DNA of 39,947 nucleotides from Nitrospinota bacterium (GTDB lineage Bacteria; UBA8248), in NCBI GenBank assembly GCA_026706735.1, contig JAPOYD010000026.1:1-39947 (forward strand). The letters run 5' to 3'. A program made the translations under genes and the position numbers. The notes beneath the pieces are model-generated. The model had not been told where the DNA came from. It was given only the letters and a program-made list of their open reading frames with translations, and did not search any database. This document shows, one piece after another, positions 1 to 8,730 of the stretch. The first letter of the stretch is position 1, and the number at the start of each line of letters is the position of its first letter.

Positions 1-141
1 TTTTTCAACAACCCCTTCTCAGTCGCGTTTGACCTTCGGCGGCTACTCAGGGTGAAGCGGAGCGGCGGGCTGCTTGGGGAGAGGAAGGGGATTGCGCCGC
101 ATCGGGGTTTTTCAACAACCCATCACCGCTCGTGTTTGACC
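1..141. repeat. Imperfect direct repeat pair (about 34 bp) at window edge
   Basis: Two copies of tttttcaacaaccc lie at 1-14 and 108-121, each followed after about 13 less conserved bases by the shared end gtttgacc, so each unit is about 34 bp with roughly three quarters of bases identical. The second copy is preceded by ggg, so gggtt and aaccc can pair across a 7-base loop. Similar hairpin-forming units are common between genes in Proteobacteria-like genomes. No coding frame is convincing in 1-271. The first copy is cut by the window edge. Confidence 0.5.
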
Positions 142-271
142 ATTTCAAGAATCCCCTGCTAAAAGACGCGAACGATAAAGGCTTGTGTACGCACCAGGTG
201 TCTTCATGAGCGGCCCGCATGGCGCCAGCGTGACGGAATTTCTTTTCTCATCATGAGAAGGAGCGCAGGAA

Positions 272-742
272 ATGGCGATTCGGCCGAAGGAACTACCCGA
301 AACCACAGAGAACTGGGCGGAAGCCGACTTCAAGGGCAAGTCGAAGAGCATCGTGACCCTCATGCGCGGATACACCCTGGTGATGGATGAGCCCAGGCAC
401 CTGGGCGGCTCGGGAGAGGGCCCCTCGCCCATGGACTATCAGGTGACCTCGCTCGCCGGCTGCACGGCGGTGATGCTCGAGAGATGCGCCAAGGACGCGA
501 AACTCGAGATCGGCTCCCTCAAGGTGAAGTCCGCCATCGTCTACAGCCCCAGGGGCATTGCGGGCCAGGAGGGCTACCAATCGCACCCCACCGAGGCGCA
601 CAGCGAGATATGGCTCGAGATCGATGCGAGCGAGGATCAGGTGGAGGCGCTCAAGGCGGAGTATTTCCGCAGATGCCCGGTCTACAATTTGTACAAGGCC
701 GGCGGCTGCGCGATGCGCGACACCTGGCACGTGAACGAGTAG
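272..742 (+). CDS. OsmC/Ohr-family peroxidase-like protein
   Basis: A 156-aa protein of usual OsmC length. The two reactive cysteines of the family are visible: C64 in the LAGC segment and C135 in the RRCPVYN segment. In this family they form the peroxidatic and resolving pair that reduces organic hydroperoxides in the cytoplasm. Two further cysteines (C72, C146) are present. The ATG at 272 follows an AGGAG at about 258. The gene stands alone, with an intergenic repeat upstream and a 600-base non-coding stretch downstream. It is richer in G+C than most of the window. Assignment to the OsmC family is firm; OsmC versus Ohr versus YhfA-like subgroup is not resolved. Confidence 0.88.
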   Translation: MAIRPKELPETTENWAEADFKGKSKSIVTLMRGYTLVMDEPRHLGGSGEGPSPMDYQVTSLAGCTAVMLERCAKDAKLEIGSLKVKSAIVYSPRGIAGQEGYQSHPTEAHSEIWLEIDASEDQVEALKAEYFRRCPVYNLYKAGGCAMRDTWHVNE

Positions 743-1342
743 CGCGCGAGGCGGCCCGAAGAGCCGGCCCAGAGGAAGGCGTCTTCATTCCAATAATCTT
801 CGCGGCCCGGCAAAACATTTCAATACCCTTCTTCCTCAGTCGGCAAACCCGCTCTCATCGGTCGGGTCAAGCTCTCTTTCATCAGTCAGGTTTCATCTTC
901 GAGCTCCGGGGCGCGTTCCGCATTTTCCCGCATTTGCCGTCATGGCGAAGGCCCGGTAGCGCGGCATAATCACGCCGCGGACCGGCCTGTCGAGCCGGGG
1001 TGGAATTTCCGTAAAATACGATAAATTTAGATAAATTCACGGGGTTTTTCGGTAAATAACTGCAAATTATTTTGGGGGGATATCACGCTGCGGAATCGGG
1101 GCGCAGGGGAATTCTGCCATGGCCCGCGCCTCCCTCGATGACGGCAAATGCGCGGATTTGCGGGGATGAAATGTACGCGCAACCGGGGGGAGTTGAGGGC
1201 GGAAACCGACTCGGCGGTCCGGCGCGAGGGCGGCGCTATGACGAACGCGCCGCGCAAGAACCGGGGCGGAACGCGGGCCGTGCCGCACAACCCAGGGGCC
1301 TTGAATGCCATTGAATATATTGGCGTTAGAATGATGTCGGGC
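743..1342. other. 600-base intergenic stretch, no gene seen
   Basis: Six-frame reading gives only short, arginine-rich, low-complexity frames typical of non-coding GC-rich DNA. It contains degenerate catcggtc/catcagtc-like repeats around 850-900 and an inverted pair (929-943 with 1138-1152), listed separately. An AT-rich segment at about 1010-1080 interrupts otherwise GC-rich sequence and could hold promoters, but no clean -35/-10 pair is evident. Confidence 0.5.
929..1152. repeat. Inverted repeat, 15-bp arms 929-943 and 1138-1152
   Basis: The left arm cgcatttgccgtcat is the exact reverse complement of the right arm atgacggcaaatgcg. Similarity weakens but continues outward for about nine more bases. 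The arms are 194 bases apart, too far for a simple hairpin, so they are more likely two opposite copies of a dispersed intergenic repeat. No transposase frame lies between them. Confidence 0.5.
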
Positions 1343-1729
1343 TCATTCTGGCCGCAGGAGGCTCCTGGTCTTGTCCCCTTCGGGCGTCACGGCGAGCACC
1401 TTGAGACTCGGCCTCGCGGGACTCCTCGTGAGCAGGAGTTCCACGGGTTCATCGAGCGCCATGATCTCATGAACCTCTCCGGGCCGGAACTGAACCAGGT
1501 CCCCGGGCGCGGCTTCCAGGATCTCTCCTTCCACGGCGATGCGGAGGTTGCCCTTCAGGAGATAGAGGAACTGCTCGTCATGGTGATAATGCGGGTTGGA
1601 ATGGCCCCTCGCCTCCATGCGGAAATACCCGATGGTGGTATGGGCGCCATCGACCCAGGCGGCGTCTGCGGTCACGTAGTCGGCCGCCTTTCCCTGGTTC
1701 TGGCTGGCGAGATTTCTGTAAATCGGCAT
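1343..1729 (-). CDS. Small single-domain cupin protein
   Basis: A 128-aa protein with one cupin barrel. Metal-ligand candidates are H47, H49 and E52 in motif 1 (NPHYHHDEQ) and H87 in motif 2 (PGEVHE), which suggests a divalent metal site. Enzymatic versus binding role cannot be told from sequence. The ATG at 1729 is preceded on the minus strand by AGGAG at a spacing of 8. It is divergent from the four-gene paralog array that starts at 1881, so the two may share control in the 150-base gap. Confidence 0.8.
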   Translation of the reverse strand: MPIYRNLASQNQGKAADYVTADAAWVDGAHTTIGYFRMEARGHSNPHYHHDEQFLYLLKGNLRIAVEGEILEAAPGDLVQFRPGEVHEIMALDEPVELLLTRSPARPSLKVLAVTPEGDKTRSLLRPE

Positions 1730-1779
1730 GGAATAGCTCCTGTAGATGAAGTGATGACGGAAGACGGAACCTCAGGCGT

Positions 1780-1810
1780 ATTCTAACGGCATGGACTCGC
1801 AATCTGTCCA
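1780..1810 (-). promoter_or_regulatory. Candidate sigma70-type promoter for the cupin gene
   Basis: On the minus strand TGGACA (1810-1805) and TAGAAT (1785-1780) each match the sigma70 consensus at five of six bases, about 50 bases upstream of the cupin start. The 19-base spacer is longer than ideal, so this is tentative. Confidence 0.3.
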
Positions 1811-1880
1811 GCCCCCATGTATATTTGTGCGGCTTGACCAACGTATCCTGCGCTTCATCAAGTTTCTCCGGAGGCATTTC

Positions 1881-2915
1881 GTGAGCACATCTCCTGTGGA
1901 TGAGTTCGAGTATTTCTTTGAAAAACCCTGGTCGGACGGCCTCCCGGTCATCCCGCCGACGGAAGAGCGGCTGGGCCTCATGCTGGCGGAGATGAGCCGT
2001 GATCCGGACGAAATCATCGGCGACGTGCCCCCGCTCCTGGCGCCGGCGGACATTCGGACCATCGCCGCTCATGCCGTCATGGCCGGATGCAAGCCGGCGT
2101 ACATGCCCGTTCTCGTCGGGGCGGTAGAGGCGATTCTGGAAGAAAAGTTCAACGTGGGCGGCGTGCAGGCGACGCTCTCCTGCGCGGCGCCCCTTTTGAT
2201 CGTGAATGGCCCTTACGCCAGGGAAATCGGCTTACACGGCGGGCTTGGCTGTTTCGGCCCCGGGAATCGCGCAAACGCGACGATTGGCCGAGCCATCAGG
2301 CTTTTGCTCCTCAACATTGGCGGCGGAATACCGGGGATCACCTCGATGAGCACGTTCTCACAACCGGGCAGGTTCACGTACTGCATCGCCGAAAATGAAG
2401 CGGAAAGCCCCTGGGAGTCTCTCGCGCAGACGAATGGTTTTGAAGTTGAGGAGAACGTCGTCACCGCCGTGCATGTGGAAGGCCCCGTCATGTCCTGGGA
2501 TGACGTAAGTGACGACCCCGAGCGCATGTTGCCCTCTATTGCGGACACCATGTCGCATTTGGGCTCCTGGAACTGTTGGGCCAACACGGATCTCGTGGTG
2601 GCGATGAGCCCGCAGCAGGCCGCGATTTGCGCAAATAGGGGATATTCAAAGGCGGATGTCCATGGACGACTTTGCGAAATCGCGGGCCGCACAGTGGGCG
2701 AACTGAAAACGGGAGGACATTTCCGGGAAAATCGCATTAGAGATTTTCCGTTCCCCGTCGACCTGGATGATGACGATGCGTTCGTTCCGACGATTAAAGA
2801 GGCCCAAAGATTGATCTTGATTGTGGCGGGGGGAGTTCCAGGCCCGATTACGGCAGTGATGCACGGCTGGAACGGAAGTAGCCGTTCCGTTTCCCGCGCA
2901 TTTGAGTCGTCGTGA
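1881..2915 (+). CDS. Tandem paralog 1 of unknown-function family (WSDGLPV...GCxGPG)
   Basis: A 344-aa protein, the first of four tandem relatives. I do not know an established function for this family. Landmarks in order: N-terminal DEFEYFFEKPWSDGLPV, a MAGCKP segment near residue 75, IVNGPYAREIGLHGG, GCFGPG followed by RANATIGRAIRL, a glycine-rich NIGGGIPG, an ENEAESPWE segment, and a C-terminal IVAGGVPGP. No signal peptide or clear membrane helix is visible, so it is probably cytoplasmic. The start is taken as GTG at 1881 because GGAGG lies 6 bases upstream and the resulting length equals paralog 2. An upstream ATG at 1791 in frame would add 30 residues that the relatives lack. The nearby UGSC selenoprotein suggests a thiol/selenol redox role, but that is inference. 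Confidence 0.85.
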   Translation: MSTSPVDEFEYFFEKPWSDGLPVIPPTEERLGLMLAEMSRDPDEIIGDVPPLLAPADIRTIAAHAVMAGCKPAYMPVLVGAVEAILEEKFNVGGVQATLSCAAPLLIVNGPYAREIGLHGGLGCFGPGNRANATIGRAIRLLLLNIGGGIPGITSMSTFSQPGRFTYCIAENEAESPWESLAQTNGFEVEENVVTAVHVEGPVMSWDDVSDDPERMLPSIADTMSHLGSWNCWANTDLVVAMSPQQAAICANRGYSKADVHGRLCEIAGRTVGELKTGGHFRENRIRDFPFPVDLDDDDAFVPTIKEAQRLILIVAGGVPGPITAVMHGWNGSSRSVSRAFESS

Positions 2916-2938
2916 TATCCATATATTTTAAGGGGTGA

Positions 2939-3973
2939 ATGGTTTTGAACGACCCTCAAGATGAATTCGAGTTTTTCCTGGAAAAGCCTTGGTCGGACGG
3001 CTTGCCCGTCGTCACCCCGACAGATGAGCGCATAGAACGCATGCTTTCGGGTACGAAGAGAAGCCCTGCCGAGTTCATAGGTCGGGTTCCTCCCGCTATG
3101 GGTGAAGCCACGGTCCATAGTGTAGCGGTTCATGCGGTAATGGCGGGCTGCAAACCCGAATACCTACCAGTCGTACTCGGTGCCACAACGCTTATGCTTC
3201 ACGATGAGTTTAACATGAACGGCGTGCAGGGCACGATGCATGGCGTGGCGCCCCTGATGATCGTAAACGGCCCGTATTCCGAGGAAATAGGAATTCACGG
3301 GGGCAATGGCTGTTTTGGCCCCGGATTCAGGGCCAACGCCTCCATTGGCCGTGCGATTCGCCTGATTTTAATGAACCTGGGCGGGGGCATTCCGGGCGTT
3401 TCTTCCATGACGATTTTCGGCACGCCGCTGCGTTATACCGCGTGCATCACGGAGAACCTCCAGTTTCATCCCTGGGAGACGCTCGCTGAGTCCAGAGGAT
3501 ACGGGGCAGATGAAAATGTGATCACCATGGCGATGGTGGAAAGCCCGCGCCTGACATTCGATGACGTAAGCGAGAAACCCGAGAGGCTGCTTCGAGGAAT
3601 CGCGGACGCGATGACGGGATTGGGCTCATGGAACATGCATGCGCCCAGGACCGACATGGTCGTCGCAATGAATCCCCAGCATGCGAAAATTTGTTCCGAG
3701 GGTGGCCTCACTCGCGCGGACGTGCATCGGCGGCTTTGCGAGTTGGCCGGCCACAAAGTGAAAGATCTGAAACGAGGCGGCAACTGGCGGCGCGAACGCG
3801 CGCTGGATATGTATATTCACGTGGACCCCGATGATGATGAGTTTTTCGTTCCCGTCATCAAGGATCCCCGCGACCTCCATTTTATCGTCGCAGGCGGCTG
3901 GGGTTCCGGTAGCGCGGTTTGTCACGGATGGAGCGGCGGCAGCCGCGCCGTTCATGGGCCGTATGAGGTATAG
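2939..3973 (+). CDS. Tandem paralog 2 of the WSDGLPV/GCxGPG family
   Basis: A 344-aa protein with the same core as its neighbours: PWSDGLPVV, MAGCKP, NGPYSEEIGIHGG, GCFGPG, RANASIGRAIRLILMN and GGGIPG. The cysteines shared by all four copies are those of MAGC, GCxGPG, a C before the EN segment and one near residue 240 (KICSEGG). It begins 23 bases after paralog 1, so co-transcription is likely. The start ATG at 2939 follows AAGGGG closely; TTG at 2945 would have better spacing and cannot be excluded. Function unknown. Confidence 0.83.
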   Translation: MVLNDPQDEFEFFLEKPWSDGLPVVTPTDERIERMLSGTKRSPAEFIGRVPPAMGEATVHSVAVHAVMAGCKPEYLPVVLGATTLMLHDEFNMNGVQGTMHGVAPLMIVNGPYSEEIGIHGGNGCFGPGFRANASIGRAIRLILMNLGGGIPGVSSMTIFGTPLRYTACITENLQFHPWETLAESRGYGADENVITMAMVESPRLTFDDVSEKPERLLRGIADAMTGLGSWNMHAPRTDMVVAMNPQHAKICSEGGLTRADVHRRLCELAGHKVKDLKRGGNWRRERALDMYIHVDPDDDEFFVPVIKDPRDLHFIVAGGWGSGSAVCHGWSGGSRAVHGPYEV

Positions 3974-4014
3974 CACCGTAGTCGCCATGATAGATAAAGC
4001 GGTGTCATATTCCC

Positions 4015-5031
4015 ATGGATGAATTCGAGTTTTTCTTTCAAAAACCCTGGTCGGACGGCCTGCCGGTAATTCCCCCTACGGAAGAGAGAATAACCGCTAT
4101 GCTTTCGGGCACAAGACTCGGGGCTTCGGAAGTCATTGGCTTGGTACCGCCCCTCATGGGAGAGGCCAGCGTCGAAGCGGTTGCCGCGCACGCCGTGATG
4201 GCGGGGTGTGAGCCTTCGTATTTGCCTGTCGTTCTTGCAGGACTTAGAGCGCTCCTTGCGCCAAAGCTCAACTTGAACGGCGTGCAGGGCACCATGCACA
4301 GTGCGGCCCCTTTGATCATTGTGAATGGGCCTTATTCGAAAAAAATCGGTCTGCATGGCGGCACGGGTTGCATTGGGCCGGGTTTTCGGGCGAATGCGAC
4401 GATTGGGCGCACCATCCGGCTCATTCTCATGAACCTGGGCGGGGGTGTACCGGTTTCTGCCTCGATGAGCACGTTCGGCTCACCTGCCAGATATACGTTT
4501 TGTTTCGCCGAGAATGAAGCGGAAAGCCCTTGGGAGCCATTGTCTGTCGCAAGAGGATTTCAGCAGAACGACGATGTTGTAACCGCCGTGATGACGGAAG
4601 CTCCCCAAGGATATATCGATGATTATTCAAAAGAGCCGGAATCTTTTTTCGTAGGTTTGGCGGATAAAATATCCACACTGGGTTCCCTGAATATCTGGCT
4701 AAGGACCCAGGTGGTCGTTGCTTTGGGTCCGGATCATGCGCGCATGTGCGCGGATGCGGGACTGGAAAAAAAAGATGTACATCGCCGAATTATGGAGCTT
4801 GCACGCAGGCCTTTGGGAGAGCTTAGAAAATCAGGCTATTGGCGTGAAGAGATGGCTGCCAAGTGGCCATTTGACGTGGATCTGCAGGATGATTCGTTTC
4901 TGGTGCCGGCGATTAAGAATGAAGATGATCTAATACTAATCGTGGCAGGAGGTACGCCCGGACCAGTGACTGCCGTCATGCCCGGCTGGGTGGATGGCAG
5001 CGAGGCGGTCTCGACTGGTTATCAACCATAA
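4015..5031 (+). CDS. Tandem paralog 3 of the WSDGLPV/GCxGPG family
   Basis: A 338-aa protein that starts directly with the conserved MDEFEFFFQKPWSDGLPV segment. MAGC is present but followed by EP rather than KP, and GCIGPG and RANATIGRTIRLILMN are intact. In place of GIPG it reads GGGVPVSASM, a small deviation at the glycine-rich loop. The gap from paralog 2 is 41 bases, and its Shine-Dalgarno is weak, unlike those of copies 1 and 4. Function unknown; probably part of the same transcript. Confidence 0.83.
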   Translation: MDEFEFFFQKPWSDGLPVIPPTEERITAMLSGTRLGASEVIGLVPPLMGEASVEAVAAHAVMAGCEPSYLPVVLAGLRALLAPKLNLNGVQGTMHSAAPLIIVNGPYSKKIGLHGGTGCIGPGFRANATIGRTIRLILMNLGGGVPVSASMSTFGSPARYTFCFAENEAESPWEPLSVARGFQQNDDVVTAVMTEAPQGYIDDYSKEPESFFVGLADKISTLGSLNIWLRTQVVVALGPDHARMCADAGLEKKDVHRRIMELARRPLGELRKSGYWREEMAAKWPFDVDLQDDSFLVPAIKNEDDLILIVAGGTPGPVTAVMPGWVDGSEAVSTGYQP

Positions 5032-5066
5032 GCGGTTTGGTAGGACTTGCCTTTGAGGGTGAATGT

Positions 5067-6086
5067 ATGGATGAGTTCGAGTTTTTCTTTGATAAAGAAT
5101 GGTCGGACGGCTTGCCTGTCGTGACGCCGACGAAAGAGAGAATCGATTTGATGCTCACGGGAACGACAAGGGAGCCAAGCGAAGTGCTCGGCCATGTAGC
5201 GCCTGCGGGTGGGGAACTCAGCATACAGGGAGTGGCGGCCCATGCTGTGATGGCGGGCTGTAAGCCCGAATACATGTCGGTGTTGATAGCCGGGTTGGAA
5301 GCACTTCTTGATGAGCATTTTAACGTAAACCTGATCCAAGCCACGACAAGCGCGGGCGCCCCTTTTCTATTGGTTAATGGCCCTTACGCCAAGAAAATCG
5401 GGCTGCACGGTGGGGTGGGCTGCATGGGCCCCGGCTATCGCGCAAATTTGACTATTGGCCGCGCCGTTAGACTCATCATGATGAATGTGGGTGGTGGAAT
5501 TCCTGGAGTCACCTGTCTCGGCGGTTTTGGAGGCCCGTGGCGAAACACTTATTGCATCATGGAGAACGACGAGGAATCTCCCTGGGAGTCGTATGCGGAA
5601 TCAAAAGGATTTTCAAAAAACGACAATGTGGTGACAATGATTCCACTCGAAGGGCCCGTGCAGGTATGGGATGATGCGAGCCTGACGCCCGACCGGCTTC
5701 TTGCGACGGTTGCCGATATGATGTCTGCATTGGGTGGGCCCAATATGTATCGGCAAGCAGATATGGCGGTTGTCCTGGGTGCGCAACATGCGCATCTTTG
5801 CGCTGACGCCGGAATGACTCGGAGTGATGTCCACCAAAAATTACTGGAAATGGGTGGGCGCACTATAGGGGATATCAAGCGCGGCGGTATCTGGCGGGGC
5901 GAGAAAGGCGCGGATCGTTGGCCGTTTCCCGTGGATGTGAAAGATGATGATTTTTTTGTACCTGCGGTTGGCGATCCCGAAGATCTTCATTTAATCGTCG
6001 CAGGAAGCAGGGGTTCGCCCTCTAGCATGGTGATGCACGGAATTACGGTGGCGTGTCGGGCCGTGACAAAAAATTTTGATGTGTGA
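5067..6086 (+). CDS. Tandem paralog 4 of the WSDGLPV/GCxGPG family
   Basis: A 339-aa protein with DEFEFFFDKEWSDGLPV, MAGCKP, GCMGPG, RANLTIGRAVRLIMMN and GGGIPG. ATG at 5067 is chosen over the in-frame TTG at 5037 because GAGGGTGA precedes it and the protein then starts where copy 3 starts. The otherwise conserved GVQGT segment is LIQATTSAG here, so this copy is the most diverged in the central region. It ends 128 bases before a strong hairpin terminator that closes the four-gene array. Function unknown. Confidence 0.83.
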   Translation: MDEFEFFFDKEWSDGLPVVTPTKERIDLMLTGTTREPSEVLGHVAPAGGELSIQGVAAHAVMAGCKPEYMSVLIAGLEALLDEHFNVNLIQATTSAGAPFLLVNGPYAKKIGLHGGVGCMGPGYRANLTIGRAVRLIMMNVGGGIPGVTCLGGFGGPWRNTYCIMENDEESPWESYAESKGFSKNDNVVTMIPLEGPVQVWDDASLTPDRLLATVADMMSALGGPNMYRQADMAVVLGAQHAHLCADAGMTRSDVHQKLLEMGGRTIGDIKRGGIWRGEKGADRWPFPVDVKDDDFFVPAVGDPEDLHLIVAGSRGSPSSMVMHGITVACRAVTKNFDV

Positions 6087-6213
6087 AAGGTTTTCTTTCC
6101 AGGAAATGATGAACAGAAGACCGGATTTTCAGCAACACGTCTCAAAATCTCGAAAAGGACTCTTCTCGGTCTACTCTTTGTGTTAACAGCGATGTTTTGT
6201 GCATTTCTTTAGA

Positions 6214-6245
6214 AAAGAGCCCCGACAAAATTGCCTGGGCTCTTT
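6214..6245. terminator. Hairpin terminator between convergent genes
   Basis: AAAGAGCCC at 6214-6222 pairs perfectly with GGGCTCTTT at 6237-6245 across a 14-base loop. It sits between the end of the paralog array and the end of the convergent molybdenum-hydroxylase gene, so it can serve both directions. Confidence 0.75.
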
Positions 6246-6260
6246 GGTGATCAAAGCCTG

Positions 6261-8522
6261 TTAATGACCGTTGCTTTTACCGTTTTTCTTTGTTACCGCC
6301 CAGCAGACTCGCTCAGGCGTGATGGGCAGATCGTAGACTTCCGTTCCTATCGCATCGTTGATGGCGAGGGCGACGGCGGCTGGCGCGTTATTGCACGGAG
6401 GTTCTCCGACGCCGCGGGCGCCATATGGACCCGCCCCTTCTCCGCATTCGAGGACGACGGACTCAAATTCGCCTATATCCGATGAAGTGGGAATCAGGTA
6501 TTCGTGAAAGCTTTGTGATCGGCAGTCTCCTTCCACCATGGTGATTTCCTCGTGCAGCGCATAGCCAATTCCCATTACAGCGCCGCCTTCGAATTGTCCC
6601 TCCACGCTTTGAGGATTCAGCGCTCGTCCGACATCGTGGGAAGCGATGTGCTTCAAGAGATTCACTTCGCCGGTTTCGATGTCGACTTCCACTTCACTTG
6701 CATGAACACCAAAAGTGTAGTCCGACCATCCGCCCATGCCGTTCATGTATCGCTCCGGATTCTCATAATCATGTCCTGGCATGTTGTAGCCATGAGTGCA
6801 ATGTAGCGCTTCACCCATTTTTTTGGCTTCGCCAGCCGCAGCACCGATGCCAACTATTCTCTCGGGAGCGGAGGCCACCCATGCCTCGCCGCCTCCAAGG
6901 CGAATGTCCTCTTCTGCAGCCTCGAGCAACGAAGCAGCGCCTTTGGTAACGGCTTTTCGAACTTCGTCTGCGGCAAGTTGAACGGCGTGCCCAGCCATGA
7001 GTGTTTGGCGAGAACCTGCAGTGATGCCCGAGAGCGGCGTAGTAGCGGAATCGGACAGACGGGTGGAAACCTGATCGAGCCTGAGTCCCAGGGTTTCAGC
7101 CGTGATGCTTTGAAGCGTAGCGCCTTGACCGGCACCTATATCCGGCGCGCTCACGCGGACAACGGCGCTGCCATCCGGCTCGAGGTGAACCGCCGCATTT
7201 GCATCGTCATTCGGCCTTCCGTAGCCGGTGATGTTCGCCGCCGCCGCCCTGCCAATGCGTTTGCCCGGGCCTGGTTCTGTGGGTTCGCCCAATGCCTGAA
7301 GCGCGCCGTCGAGGCATCCTTCCAGGTTCGGTTCGTAAGGAATTATCTGCCCGGTTGGCAGTTCTTGGCCTTTCTGAATGAAATTCTTGCGCCTGAATTC
7401 GTATTTATCCATCCCGATGGCGTCTGCAACCAGGTTCATTTGAGTCTCATACGCGAAGCAGACTTGATTTGATCCGACACCACGCATCGCGTTGGTAATG
7501 GGATTGTTGGTGAGATAACCGTGCGCACGAATTTTTGCGTTGGGGACATCGTAAGGGCCTGCGGCGATGCACATCGCGCCCAGGAGGAAAAGATTCGATT
7601 TATATGGATATGCGCCTGCGTCTCCTACGATGTCCGCCTGTACGGCCAGGATTTTCCCGTCCTTGGTCGCTCCTGTTTTGTACTTCATATAGAAAGGATG
7701 TTTTTTCGAGGTGTTTCGGATGCCGTGCTCGCGACCCAAAACCATTACGGCGGGTCTTTGCGTATGCCAGGTGAGCAGCGCCAGGTAAGGTTCTACAGTC
7801 AGCATGCCCTTGGCGCCGAATCCGCCGCCGACATAAGTACCGAGGTGGCGGACGCGGCTATGCGAGATTCCTAAAATCGCCGCAATAGCGCGATAATATT
7901 CAATTAACTGTGTGCCAACTCGGATGGTGATGACGCCGTCTTCCTCCATCCAGGAAGTACCGGAAGCGGGTTCCAAGAAGGCGTGTTCAGCAAGTTGTGT
8001 GGTGTATGTTTTCTCAATCACCACATCGGCTTCGTCGAAGGCTGTCTTTAAGTCTCCACGGGTGACCTCAAAGTCACATGCTTGTCGTGATTCGGCGCTT
8101 GTTTCATCGTGACGCGTAGTCCATACGCCCTCTTCCGCCTCGATTTCCACCTCGATGGCCGCTATCGCGGCATCAAGCGCTTCTCTGTTTTCGGCGCCTA
8201 CGATGGCGAGAGCATCTCCGGTAAATTCAATTTTATCTCCCACCAGCACGGGTTGATGGGGCAGGCCCGGTGTGCCGGAGCCGAATCGCGCGTTTGTGCC
8301 CGGAATATCCTTTGCAGTCAGAATGGCGGCTACGCCTGGAATTTTTTCGGCTTTTGTAGTGTCGAGTTTTTTCAAGCGGCCTACGGGGATGGGTGTAAAC
8401 AGTACGCCGCACTGCAAAGCGCCTGCGGGTATCGCGTCTTCTCCATAGGGCATGGAGCCATCCGCTTTCGGAATAGCGTCGTATCGAACATTCGACTTGC
8501 CGATGATATCGTAATCGGCCAT
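6261..8522 (-). CDS. Xanthine dehydrogenase-family molybdopterin-binding subunit
   Basis: A 753-aa protein of usual length for the large (CoxL/XdhB/HcrA-type) subunit of molybdenum hydroxylases, which oxidise or reduce substrates at a Mo-pterin centre using water. Visible family marks are the N-terminal aldehyde-oxidase/xanthine-dehydrogenase a/b hammerhead region, GGGFGAK in the cofactor domain, an AMRGVGSNQ segment, DIGAGQGATLQSI, and GVGEPP whose glutamate E707 is the expected active-site base. ATG at 8522 is chosen over longer in-frame starts because AAGGAG lies about 8 bases upstream and the extra N-terminus has no family similarity. The iron-sulfur and FAD subunits normally encoded next to it are absent from this window. 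Substrate unknown. Confidence 0.9.
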   Translation of the reverse strand: MADYDIIGKSNVRYDAIPKADGSMPYGEDAIPAGALQCGVLFTPIPVGRLKKLDTTKAEKIPGVAAILTAKDIPGTNARFGSGTPGLPHQPVLVGDKIEFTGDALAIVGAENREALDAAIAAIEVEIEAEEGVWTTRHDETSAESRQACDFEVTRGDLKTAFDEADVVIEKTYTTQLAEHAFLEPASGTSWMEEDGVITIRVGTQLIEYYRAIAAILGISHSRVRHLGTYVGGGFGAKGMLTVEPYLALLTWHTQRPAVMVLGREHGIRNTSKKHPFYMKYKTGATKDGKILAVQADIVGDAGAYPYKSNLFLLGAMCIAAGPYDVPNAKIRAHGYLTNNPITNAMRGVGSNQVCFAYETQMNLVADAIGMDKYEFRRKNFIQKGQELPTGQIIPYEPNLEGCLDGALQALGEPTEPGPGKRIGRAAAANITGYGRPNDDANAAVHLEPDGSAVVRVSAPDIGAGQGATLQSITAETLGLRLDQVSTRLSDSATTPLSGITAGSRQTLMAGHAVQLAADEVRKAVTKGAASLLEAAEEDIRLGGGEAWVASAPERIVGIGAAAGEAKKMGEALHCTHGYNMPGHDYENPERYMNGMGGWSDYTFGVHASEVEVDIETGEVNLLKHIASHDVGRALNPQSVEGQFEGGAVMGIGYALHEEITMVEGDCRSQSFHEYLIPTSSDIGEFESVVLECGEGAGPYGARGVGEPPCNNAPAAVALAINDAIGTEVYDLPITPERVCWAVTKKNGKSNGH

Positions 8523-8730
8523 TTGTCTGCTCCTTAAGGTAAGAGGTTTTTCGTAAATTAGACTTGATTTTGCCAAAATTCGGCGAATCTGAGAAGCGGA
8601 TAAAATATCATTCGTATTTTCAAGGGAAAATCGACAAGAGAAATTCGAATGGTCTGATATCGTAGACAAGGAATGATTTGCGGGATATGATTCAGGTTCG
8701 ATTGAATTCACATATCATTTGGAGAAAACC
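8523..8730. promoter_or_regulatory. Divergent intergenic control region
   Basis: This 208-base AT-rich gap separates the leftward molybdenum-hydroxylase gene from the rightward UGSC selenoprotein gene, so it should hold promoters for both. It contains the palindrome ATTCG-G-CGAAT at 8578-8588 and a related attcgaat at 8643-8650, possible half-sites of one operator. I see no clean sigma70 promoter. Confidence 0.4.

Noticed and set aside
1148..1786. Plus-strand frame of 212 codons opposite the cupin
   Set aside because: It overlaps the minus-strand cupin, which has metal-ligand motifs and a good RBS; the frame itself has low-complexity, arginine-rich sequence.
2213..3133. Antisense frame of about 300 codons across paralogs 1 and 2
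   Set aside because: It spans two genes with strong plus-strand conservation and has no family signal.
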